Origin: CAXRDE01 sp964229355
GTDB taxonomy: Bacteria > Cyanobacteriota > Sericytochromatia > UBA7694
Direction of reading: 5' to 3'
Length of the DNA stretch: 64,000 nt
Assembly: GCA_964229355.1 (NCBI GenBank)
Contig: CAXRDE010000009.1
Span: forward strand, 62,001-126,000
This document shows, one piece after another, positions 40,448-47,726 of this stretch. The notes below the pieces were generated by a model. The model did no database searches. It was not told where the DNA came from and worked only from the letters and a program-made list of their open reading frames with translations. Numbering within the stretch: position 1 is the first letter of the stretch; every line of letters begins with the position of its first letter. The translations under genes and the position numbers were made by a program.

Positions 40448-41652
40448 GATTTTGCCTCCAGATGTATCAGGGTATCAAATGCTTTGGTGTTGTGTCGTTT
40501 TACCGGGAGAAGATCAGGATCATAAGGAGCCTCTTGAGCGGTTCGGTTCTGAGGGTCTTTGGCCAGACGGGCCCGCTCTAAACTTCTCATACTCCACACA
40601 TAATCTGTCTCTTGAGAAAACGTAGCAAATTTTAGACTGTACACACAAGCCTTTATATAGTGAACCAGCCAGTAATTGGGTAAACAACACTCCACAATAT
40701 CAATATACTGACTTGCCACCTGAAAGTTGCCTATCTTGGCATGGGCATGCACGAGCGAGAGCATACTTTCCATCAGGTTAGAATAATTTAACAGGTGTTT
40801 GTGCTCTGAGTGCACAACACGTTCAAAAGCTTCTATGGCACGCGTGTAAGAGGATTTATTGCCCGCTGACTCTTCTAAATACGCCTGGTTAAAGGAAACC
40901 TTTGCATACTCATCTAAAATCAAAATATTGTCTTCGTCTTGCTGCAGGGCATCTTGCAGCACTGTTGCCGCCTGTTCAAGTTTTTCTTTCGCAAAGGTGT
41001 AATGCGTCTCAGAAGGAGACTGCAAATAGGTGTCAATGGCCGCATACCCCTGGGCAAAATACATATCGCCCAGATTATAGAGCAAATCACTTTGCTTAAA
41101 ATGGAGATTAGCATGGTCCACTTCGTGGGCAAAAGCGTCAATGGCTGCTTTCTGGAGCGAAATGGCCAATTCAAAATTGCCTTCAGCCAGTTTTAAAGCT
41201 CCCTGAAGTACCAATAAGTGAACCGTGCCAGAAAATTGCTTTAAACCGTCCTGTATACGTTGTTGAGCGGCAGACAAATTGCCCTGCTTAATCAGCAAAA
41301 CAATCAACGCGTTATAAGCCCTAAAATTTTCGGGATTTTTCTCAATCAAAAGCTGAAAATGGTCCACTACGTCATCGTGGCCGGTTTTACGATCAAGGTT
41401 AACGGGCGTGTAGTCCGCAGCAATCAACAGACGATCCAGCTCAGCGGGGTTCCCTTCGGGAAATAAAAGGGTCCCCATTTTCAAAATAAGTTCTTTGTCG
41501 GGGTGACGCTCGCTGGATTCGAGACGAGAGATATAGGATTCAGAAACCCCCAACTCTCCTGCGAGCTTTTTCATCGTGATTTTGCGACGTTTGCGTAGTA
41601 CACGTAATTGTGCTCCAAAAGAGGAAGTATCACGTCCTTGTTTTTTGCTCAC
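40444..41652 (-). CDS. XRE-family DNA-binding protein with TPR-like sensor repeats
   Basis: A 402-residue cytoplasmic regulator. Residues about 10-65 form an XRE helix-turn-helix ('FGAQLRVLRKRRKITMKKLAGELGVSESYISRLESSER' in parts, with GVSESYISRLE as the recognition helix). The remaining part is helical with TPR-like units ('RAYNALIVLLIKQGNLSAAQQRI', 'LYNLGDMYFAQGYAAIDTYL'), as in Rgg/PlcR/Rap-type regulators that bind peptides. The start codon is GTG, 10 bases after AAGG. It precedes a lipoprotein gene and dapB, overlapping by 4 bases, and an inverted repeat (41718-41732) lies 65-80 bases upstream, a candidate autoregulatory operator. Which signal it senses is unknown. Confidence 0.85.
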   Translation of the reverse strand: MSKKQGRDTSSFGAQLRVLRKRRKITMKKLAGELGVSESYISRLESSERHPDKELILKMGTLLFPEGNPAELDRLLIAADYTPVNLDRKTGHDDVVDHFQLLIEKNPENFRAYNALIVLLIKQGNLSAAQQRIQDGLKQFSGTVHLLVLQGALKLAEGNFELAISLQKAAIDAFAHEVDHANLHFKQSDLLYNLGDMYFAQGYAAIDTYLQSPSETHYTFAKEKLEQAATVLQDALQQDEDNILILDEYAKVSFNQAYLEESAGNKSSYTRAIEAFERVVHSEHKHLLNYSNLMESMLSLVHAHAKIGNFQVASQYIDIVECCLPNYWLVHYIKACVYSLKFATFSQETDYVWSMRSLERARLAKDPQNRTAQEAPYDPDLLPVKRHNTKAFDTLIHLEAKS

Positions 41653-41717
41653 AGCTGAAGACCTTTTTAATTATTAAAGGGGTGTCTATAATCCCTACAG
41701 TATACATACCTTAATTA

Positions 41718-41732
41718 TTGACATAACGTCAA
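41718..41732. promoter_or_regulatory. Inverted repeat TTGAC-N5-GTCAA, candidate operator upstream of the XRE-TPR gene
   Basis: Two 5-base half sites, TTGAC and GTCAA, separated by ATAAC, at 41718-41732, in the A/T-rich leader between the XRE-TPR gene and the 41835 gene. A symmetric site of this size fits dimeric XRE binding. No second copy was noticed elsewhere in the window. Confidence 0.35.
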
Positions 41733-41834
41733 GAAAAAGATGCGCCGATGAGGCACATCTTTCCTTAAAATTTATTTATTTCCCAGCTATCATCGTGACC
41801 TTAAGAGTCGCTCAGTCCCGATGTCCTGAAAGCT

Positions 41835-42569
41835 TTAGTTGTTTTTATACATATCCATGAGATTACGCACCTGGTAACCGCCAGGCACATTAAACATGGC
41901 AGCGCTGATGGGCACATTAACACTCACTTTTTTGACGTCCAGCGTCGCCAGCTTGCCTGACTTACTGCCCACAGCTTCAACTTTCATGGGCAAACCAAGG
42001 TCGTCAGCCAGCCACAGTTTTGTGGTTACACTTTGAGACTCGGTTTTGCCCTGAGCCACGGGAACCGCAGCTGTTTTTGTCATCTGGTAAATCGTCACGG
42101 GATGCCCCAGCATTTTGGTTTTACCAATCACTTTGGCCCCTTGCTTTTTTAATTCAGCCTGAATTTTTGCAGGGTTGGTCAACATTGCAGGATTCGTGAA
42201 GGTTTCAGGTGCGTTGGCCGCCGACTGTCCGGTTAACTTTTCCACCTGGCCCTGGTCTACCTTTAAAGCGGTTTTTGACTTGCTGTCGATCATGTAAGCA
42301 ATGCGTTGGTTCATATCCATAAGAAACACGGCTTTATTGCTCACTTTAATGGGGGTGTTCCCCTGTTGAGCCATATTCAGATTACTTGAGATTTCAGCAC
42401 GAAATTTCTGGTTGGCGTAGTAAATCTTTGCGTCCGCTTTCACCGGGCGGGCGCCCTGGGTAACGTTCATGGTCATATCCATAATCATGGTTTTGGGCAA
42501 GGACCAGGCCGGTAAAGCCAGGGTTGCGACGGCTAAGCCCGCCAGCCAAAATTTTGTTTTGTTAAGCAT
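41835..42569 (-). CDS. Secreted LolA/DUF4412-like protein
   Basis: A 244-residue protein with a clear signal peptide ('MLNKTKFWLAGLAVATLALPAWS', cleavage about residue 23, no lipobox Cys). The rest is beta-rich with alternating hydrophobic strands ('TMIMDMTMNVTQG', 'KIYYANQKFRAEI', 'KAVFLMDMNQRIAYMID') and ends in a short helix. The pattern resembles the LolA-like or DUF4412 domain, a half barrel that binds lipid or a hydrophobic ligand. Ribosome site AAGGAG six bases before the ATG. It is adjacent to the yraN gene on the same strand, 44 bases apart. Confidence 0.72.
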   Translation of the reverse strand: MLNKTKFWLAGLAVATLALPAWSLPKTMIMDMTMNVTQGARPVKADAKIYYANQKFRAEISSNLNMAQQGNTPIKVSNKAVFLMDMNQRIAYMIDSKSKTALKVDQGQVEKLTGQSAANAPETFTNPAMLTNPAKIQAELKKQGAKVIGKTKMLGHPVTIYQMTKTAAVPVAQGKTESQSVTTKLWLADDLGLPMKVEAVGSKSGKLATLDVKKVSVNVPISAAMFNVPGGYQVRNLMDMYKNN

Positions 42570-42613
42570 GATGTGCTCCTTACGTTCATTCTAAACTTGT
42601 ATTATACCCTGTG

Positions 42614-42973
42614 TTAAAGCAAAGACTCAAAAGCGTGTTCAAGATGCTCAATGTGATTCCCCAATATGCCTATCACATCAAAGCGACAGGGGCCCTGATG
42701 GGGGTATTGATTGAGGTATGCCTGGGCGCTCCGCAAAATCTTACGTTGCTTTCCCATAGAGACAGCCTCCAGGGGAGCACCAAAGCGTAAAGATTCACGA
42801 AACTTCACCTCCACAAAGACCAGTGTATGGGGATGGGAACGAACATCTTCGACAATCAAATCAATTTCTCCCCAGGGAGAACGATAGTTTGTTTCTCGCA
42901 ACACATATCTCTGCTCTAAGAGATACTCAAGGGCCTTTTTTTCGTAATGAGGGCCTTTTTTAAAGGATGTCAT
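42614..42973 (-). CDS. yraN: YraN-family (UPF0102) endonuclease-fold protein
   Basis: A 119-residue protein with the UPF0102 pattern: 'NYRSPWGEIDLIVED' (the acidic ExD motif), 'LVFVEVKFRE' (the ExK half) and 'GKQRKILRSAQAYL'. This is the restriction-endonuclease fold family whose biological role is not settled. Length is normal. Co-directional with the secreted protein downstream. Confidence 0.9.
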   Translation of the reverse strand: MTSFKKGPHYEKKALEYLLEQRYVLRETNYRSPWGEIDLIVEDVRSHPHTLVFVEVKFRESLRFGAPLEAVSMGKQRKILRSAQAYLNQYPHQGPCRFDVIGILGNHIEHLEHAFESLL

Positions 42974-43009
42974 AGTGCATTAGACGTATACGTGGTCCAA
43001 AAGGTTCCT

Positions 43010-43038
43010 TTAACAGCTTTCGCAGAATCTGCTAAAAT
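43010..43038 (+). promoter_or_regulatory. Candidate sigma70 promoter for the 43066 gene
   Basis: TTAACA (43010-43015), 17 bases, and TAAAAT (43033-43038), 27 bases before the ATG. Each box matches the consensus at 5 of 6. It lies just downstream (on the plus strand) of the divergent yraN start. Confidence 0.6.
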
Positions 43039-43065
43039 TAAAGCAGTGCTTTTCAAGGAGTCGCC

Positions 43066-43464
43066 ATGCAAAAATTGTTGTTCTCATTCTCTGCTGTTGC
43101 TATGTTGAGCTTCAGCTTTTCTGCCTCGGCCATTCATGTTCAGCACATGAAAGAACGTATACAAAAAAGCACGCATCCGCCCGGACAAGCCTTACTACCC
43201 ATGGCCCAAAAATTAGCTTGCAAATCCGAAAAAAAGCCGGACTGCTATGCCGCCAACCAATTCCAGGTCAGTCGTTTTGCGCTGGTTCAAGTACACCGTC
43301 TTGAGCAAGAAGATCTGTTTCTCTTCTTTCAGGAAGAAGCCAATAAAAAGTGGAAGCTAAAAGGCGTTACTCTCCCGCAAGAATTAAACGCAGGGTTTTT
43401 AGTAACTCGCTCTGACATTGGCGAGAGCAATGCAAAGCTTTTACTCAGCAGATTAAAAAGATAA
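43066..43464 (+). CDS. Small secreted protein of unknown function
   Basis: A 132-residue protein with a signal peptide ('MQKLLFSFSAVAMLSFSFSASA', cleavage near 22). The mature part (about 110 residues) is basic, contains two cysteines (57 and 65, in 'LACKSEKKPDCYA') that could form a disulfide, and has no match I can name. It precedes the PilB/GspE-like gene by 48 bases, with a separate ribosome site there. It may act in the periplasm. A possible role in pilus or secretion assembly is suggested only by position. Confidence 0.65.
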   Translation: MQKLLFSFSAVAMLSFSFSASAIHVQHMKERIQKSTHPPGQALLPMAQKLACKSEKKPDCYAANQFQVSRFALVQVHRLEQEDLFLFFQEEANKKWKLKGVTLPQELNAGFLVTRSDIGESNAKLLLSRLKR

Positions 43465-43512
43465 CTGTCATTCGCCCCACATTCTCGAATAAAAACACAA
43501 GAGGAAGCAAGT

Positions 43513-45483
43513 ATGAGTTCAGCAAAACAGTCCAACGCCCAACCGTTTAAACTGGGAGAGCTTTTGGTCAAAGAAGGCTATTTAACCATGGATGCCTTAC
43601 AAAAGGTGCTTAATGTGCAACAGGATCAAAAGCTAAGTCCTGATGGCGACTATAAACCCTTTGGACAAATTTGTATTGACCTGGGTTTGATCAGTCGAGA
43701 TGAACTGCAGCGCTTTCTTAAAAAATACGACAAGCGTATTTACCTGGGCGAACTGCTCGTGAACATGGGGCTGATCACCCAAAAACACGTGGAGCTGATC
43801 TTACGGCAACAAAAAGACAGTGGCAAACGCTTTGGTGAATTGCTGCTTGAACAGAAAATCATTACAGAGTCCCAACTGGTGGATGCCCTGAGCATTCAGT
43901 TGGATGTTCCCCGCATGATCCCCTCTCTGGAACTGATGGATCGCAGCCTCATGGATGGCATGTCCGAGATGTTTGTACGCTCCAACCAGTTTTTGCCCGT
44001 CCACAAAGAAGGCGATCAGTTAACAGTGGTCATGGCTGATCCCGCCAATAAAGAGCTGCTTACGGAACTCCACAGCCAGTTACAATTGCGTATTGCACCG
44101 GCTATTGCTCCAGCCAGCGAAATTCGGCAGACCATTGAGTACTTTTACACCAACGCCACCCCCGTGGAATCTAAAATGGATCCCAAAATCAGTCAGGTAA
44201 ATCTCGGCGAAACCACCCCCACTGCCGACAGCAACGATAACTCCGCAGCAGTAGCCAACTTCCTTATTCAAAACGCGCTTACGGACCGGGCCTCAGACAT
44301 TCACATTGAACCCCAGGAAAAGTACATCCGCATTCGTTACCGGATCGATGGTGTGCTGCATCATAAAACAGACCTGCCCAGCAAGCTGGGGCCAGGCTTG
44401 ATTCAACGCCTGAAACAGGTCAGCCGCCTTGACGTCGATAAAAAAGGCCTCCAGGAGGGCAAGGTCATCGGCGACATTATGGGCCGCAAAGTGGAACTGC
44501 GTATTTCTACCTACCCCAGTCTTTGGGGTGAAAACATGGTGGTTCAGCTCAACGAAAAGCAAAGCATGCATCAAGAGCTGCTCTTGAATTTAGATCGTAT
44601 TGGCTTTTCTCCCCTGAATCTGATTCGCATGCAAAAAATATTGCAGCAACCTGGTGGTCTGGTGATGATTACAGGGCCTTCAAACATGGGTAAAACCACA
44701 ACTCTCTACGCCGCGATTAACTACCTTAACCAACAAAATCGGTCGATTATTACCGCTGAAGACCCCATTGAGCGACCTGTACCAGGTACCATTCAGGGGA
44801 CCTGGTCCCCTGAAATGGGCATGAGTTATGCAGACATGATTCGTTCAATGCTCAAGCAAGACCCTGATATTCTGGTGGTGGGTGAAATCAAAGACGCAGA
44901 GACCATGGAGGCCGTGGTTGAAGCAGCACTTACGGGTTGTAAGGTTCTAACCACCTACCCCGCCTTTGACGCCACCGGCGCCTTATTGCGGCTCATGAAT
45001 TTTGGTCTGGAATCTTATTTGATTGCCTCAAGCAACGTCACGGTCTTATCTCAGCGCCTGGTGCGTAAGCTATGTGAAAGCTGTAAAGCACCCCACACAC
45101 CCAAAAAAGATGTTTTTGACATGTTAGGCCTTGTGGATGTGGATCCCACCACCTACGAGTACAGCCGTCCTGTAGGCTGTACCGAGTGCCAAAACCGTGG
45201 TTTTAAAGATCAAACCTCTATTCACGAAATTCTCCAAATTAACGAAGCCATTCGCGAAGCCGTTCTCGAGCGCAAGCCCGCTGCAGCCATTCGGGGCATT
45301 GCCCGCACCGAGGCCAAACTGGTGTCAATGGCTGAAGACGGTCTGTATAAATCCATTGAGGGCAACACCTCAGTCGAAGAAGTACAACGGGTGGCCTTTG
45401 TGAATGAATATGATTCTCAAACCCCCTGGGAAGCAGAAGAAATTTACTCTATCTGCTCAGGCTTAGAAGCAGAGTATTTATAG
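43513..45483 (+). CDS. PilB/GspE-family secretion or pilus ATPase, atypical motifs
   Basis: A 656-residue AAA-type ATPase of the type II secretion/type IV pilus assembly group. The N-terminal half holds three or four MshEN/GspE-N repeats ('GELLVKEGYLT', 'GELLVNMGLITQ', 'GELLLEQKIITESQLVDAL'). The core has Walker A 'GPSNMGKTTT' with Lys394, an Asp box 'TAEDPIERP', and Walker B 'ILVVGEIKDAET' with Glu458. The usual His box (LHTNDA) is replaced: residues 481-487 read TYPAFDA, so the conserved His and Asn are missing. Two CxxC pairs ('CESCK', 'CTECQ') keep the zinc-binding subdomain. Whether it hydrolyses ATP is uncertain. No pilin, PilC or secretin gene is beside it. Ribosome site AGAGGAAG. Confidence 0.82.
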   Translation: MSSAKQSNAQPFKLGELLVKEGYLTMDALQKVLNVQQDQKLSPDGDYKPFGQICIDLGLISRDELQRFLKKYDKRIYLGELLVNMGLITQKHVELILRQQKDSGKRFGELLLEQKIITESQLVDALSIQLDVPRMIPSLELMDRSLMDGMSEMFVRSNQFLPVHKEGDQLTVVMADPANKELLTELHSQLQLRIAPAIAPASEIRQTIEYFYTNATPVESKMDPKISQVNLGETTPTADSNDNSAAVANFLIQNALTDRASDIHIEPQEKYIRIRYRIDGVLHHKTDLPSKLGPGLIQRLKQVSRLDVDKKGLQEGKVIGDIMGRKVELRISTYPSLWGENMVVQLNEKQSMHQELLLNLDRIGFSPLNLIRMQKILQQPGGLVMITGPSNMGKTTTLYAAINYLNQQNRSIITAEDPIERPVPGTIQGTWSPEMGMSYADMIRSMLKQDPDILVVGEIKDAETMEAVVEAALTGCKVLTTYPAFDATGALLRLMNFGLESYLIASSNVTVLSQRLVRKLCESCKAPHTPKKDVFDMLGLVDVDPTTYEYSRPVGCTECQNRGFKDQTSIHEILQINEAIREAVLERKPAAAIRGIARTEAKLVSMAEDGLYKSIEGNTSVEEVQRVAFVNEYDSQTPWEAEEIYSICSGLEAEYL

Positions 45484-45496
45484 TCTCTTCACAGCA

Positions 45497-45532
45497 ATCA
45501 GGCGATTGATGCTTCTGGCAAAATCGCCTGAT
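45497..45532. other. 11-base inverted repeat at the convergent gene junction
   Basis: A perfect stem ATCAGGCGATT (45497-45507) with AATCGCCTGAT (45522-45532) around a 14-base loop. It contains the stop codon of the minus-strand radical SAM gene and lies 14-49 bases past the stop of the PilB-like gene. Neither side has a T-run, so a factor-independent terminator is unlikely; it might mark the 3' ends by blocking exonuclease. Confidence 0.6.
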
Positions 45533-47726
45533 AACGAACCGCAAAATCAGCAGGGGTGTAAAAAGAAAAGCGATTCAGACTTTTTTCGACTTCATATATT
45601 TTTAAAGCCTCTTGTGCGTGACGTCTTTTTTCAGCAGTATTATTTTGAAGATGATAGATTTCAGCCAGGGCAAGATAAGCTTCTACCAAATACACATCTT
45701 TTTGCAGAGCGTTTTCAAAGGCTCGCACAGCTTCCATCAGCTGACCTCGCTGCTGCAATATTAGACCTTCTAACAGGTAAGTTTCCGCTAAATGAGGCCC
45801 CTGCGTCTGGGCCTTTTTCCACCAGTACTCTGCCAATGATAAATTGTGCTGCTCTAAAGCAAAGTAAGCAGCACGATTAGCGGCAAGGGGTTGATCTGTA
45901 TATTTTTTAAGTACACTTTGGTTGATATAAGCTGCTGCCACGGCATTGCCTTGTTGTTTAAATTGCCGCACCTGCTCCAACGATGCCTCTAAAGCAGAAA
46001 GACCGTTATGCTCTAACACCTTTTGCTTGCCATAGCGCGACAAATAAAGGAAAAAGGCAATACGGGGAATTTTTTGCCAAAGGGCTGCGCGGTAAGCAAA
46101 ACCCATTTCTTCGCGGAACTTTTCATGAAATAAAATGGCTTGCTCTGTATCCATCCCCTTTTGCAATTGAAAGCGGATCACGCAGGCCCAATCATCCTGA
46201 AGATCCTCAGCATCAGGGATCAGGCCAAATGCCTGATGGTTCCTAAACACAGGCGTGCTCTTTTGAAGATAGAAAACACCGCTACCTAAGGAGTTAATAA
46301 AACGCTGATTTTTACGAATAAACTGCACCGTTTCCGTGGCCGTGGCAAGCGTCTCTCCCGGAAAGCCAAAGAAAAGAAAAGCAAAGGTAAAAATACCGGC
46401 TTCGTGTAAATTTTTCAACACCGCTTCAGTAATTGAGTTATCGGTGCCTTTTACCATGCTACGGGCAAGCTCAGCATTGGCAGACTCCAGGCCCATTAAA
46501 ATAAATAGGCACCCTGACTGGCGCCAAATGTCGGCGGTTTCAGCATCAAAGCCTTTTTGCAATCTTGCCATGGTATACCAATGTACATGGGTATCTGTTT
46601 CTTGCAACGCAGCAGCGAGCCGACGACCAAAGTTGGGTGACATGGTTTCATCGCAAAACTGAAAGTGTTTGACCCCATGCTTTTGCTGTAAATAAGACAT
46701 ATCTTCTGCAATTTTTTGAGGTTTTCGCGAGCGGAACCCCGAAAACTGCATGTAATGATCACAGAAAGTACAGTCTTTCCAATAACAATCTCGAGAACCC
46801 AGAATAGGCAGCACCAAATCAGCTGACCAGTAATTTTTAAGATCAAGACCCTCAAAGTCTGGCGTCCCGATGTCGTCATTCATCGACAGCGCGAGACCTG
46901 CAGGATTGACTTTTAAAAGACCTTCAGAGGTATTGTAAATAAGTCCGGGCACCTCTTCGAGGGTGAGCTCACCGCCTAGCGCTTTCACGAGCTTGAGCAA
47001 GGCGTCTTCTCCCTCACCCTTCACGGCACTATGCACCAAAGTTGAAAAGGCCGGATGATGATCTTTTTTTAAGCCGTCAGCAATTTTCGAAAAGAATGCG
47101 CCGCCTACGGTGAGATGGATCTCAGGAAAGCACTGGCGAATAAGATAAGCAAAGGTAAAGGTGGGAATCATCTGATATTCCCGCGCAATAGAAAACCCCA
47201 CCAGATGCGGGGTATTTTCGTTTAACCTCGGCAGCACCTTGAGATTGAAAAAATCAATAAAAGGATTACTTAAGGTATTTTGTGCCGCTTGAATCACAGC
47301 CTGTGAAGAGGTTATCGACTGTCCTTCAATCCTGAAATAATCCTTAGAAAAGTAAGTTCCTGGGTATAAAAGGCTAAAACACGCGTAAACCTTTTCCAGG
47401 GTTCTCTCAGCCCACATTAAAGCAGAATAATCGTAAAACGCCTCTGTTTTAAAAACGTCTTTTGCTTGCTCCACATCATGAAGCATCTCTATGCTCTGTG
47501 AAAGCTCCTCTTGCACAGCCAGAGAAAGCAAATGCCGACGACTTTGAAAAACCGTCTGAAGATAGGCCATGCTAAAAGCTTCTTCATAAAAAAGCAAGTT
47601 AAGATCCCACTGATCCACAGTGCAGCCGTTTTGCCTTAAATAACCACTCAAGGTGGGCAAAGACAGGTAAGGCATACTGGGCTCCCAATAAGGGCAAAAA
47701 GCCAACAGGGTTTTTATTTTTGACAC
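45498..47726 (-). CDS. B12-binding-type radical SAM protein with TPR tail
   Basis: A 742-residue protein. Residues 1-260 look like a cobalamin-binding Rossmann domain ('TLLAFCPYWEPSMPYLSLPTLSGYL' in parts; no strict DxHxxG). The radical SAM core begins near 300; its iron-sulfur cysteines are C314-x4-C319-x2-C322 ('DCYWKDCTFC'), not the usual C-x3-C-x2-C. Later come 'FQFCDETMSP' (GGE-type), 'LFILMGLESANAEL' and 'FAFLFFGFPGETLA'. The last 120 residues are TPR-like repeats ('EAVRAFENALQKDVYLVEAYLALAEIY' in parts). Start codon is GTG, without a strong ribosome site. B12 radical SAM enzymes methylate or cyclise unreactive carbons. Substrate unknown. The start overlaps that of the divergent TPR gene. 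A hairpin contains its stop codon. Confidence 0.83.
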   Translation of the reverse strand: MSKIKTLLAFCPYWEPSMPYLSLPTLSGYLRQNGCTVDQWDLNLLFYEEAFSMAYLQTVFQSRRHLLSLAVQEELSQSIEMLHDVEQAKDVFKTEAFYDYSALMWAERTLEKVYACFSLLYPGTYFSKDYFRIEGQSITSSQAVIQAAQNTLSNPFIDFFNLKVLPRLNENTPHLVGFSIAREYQMIPTFTFAYLIRQCFPEIHLTVGGAFFSKIADGLKKDHHPAFSTLVHSAVKGEGEDALLKLVKALGGELTLEEVPGLIYNTSEGLLKVNPAGLALSMNDDIGTPDFEGLDLKNYWSADLVLPILGSRDCYWKDCTFCDHYMQFSGFRSRKPQKIAEDMSYLQQKHGVKHFQFCDETMSPNFGRRLAAALQETDTHVHWYTMARLQKGFDAETADIWRQSGCLFILMGLESANAELARSMVKGTDNSITEAVLKNLHEAGIFTFAFLFFGFPGETLATATETVQFIRKNQRFINSLGSGVFYLQKSTPVFRNHQAFGLIPDAEDLQDDWACVIRFQLQKGMDTEQAILFHEKFREEMGFAYRAALWQKIPRIAFFLYLSRYGKQKVLEHNGLSALEASLEQVRQFKQQGNAVAAAYINQSVLKKYTDQPLAANRAAYFALEQHNLSLAEYWWKKAQTQGPHLAETYLLEGLILQQRGQLMEAVRAFENALQKDVYLVEAYLALAEIYHLQNNTAEKRRHAQEALKIYEVEKSLNRFSFYTPADFAVRYQAILPEASIA

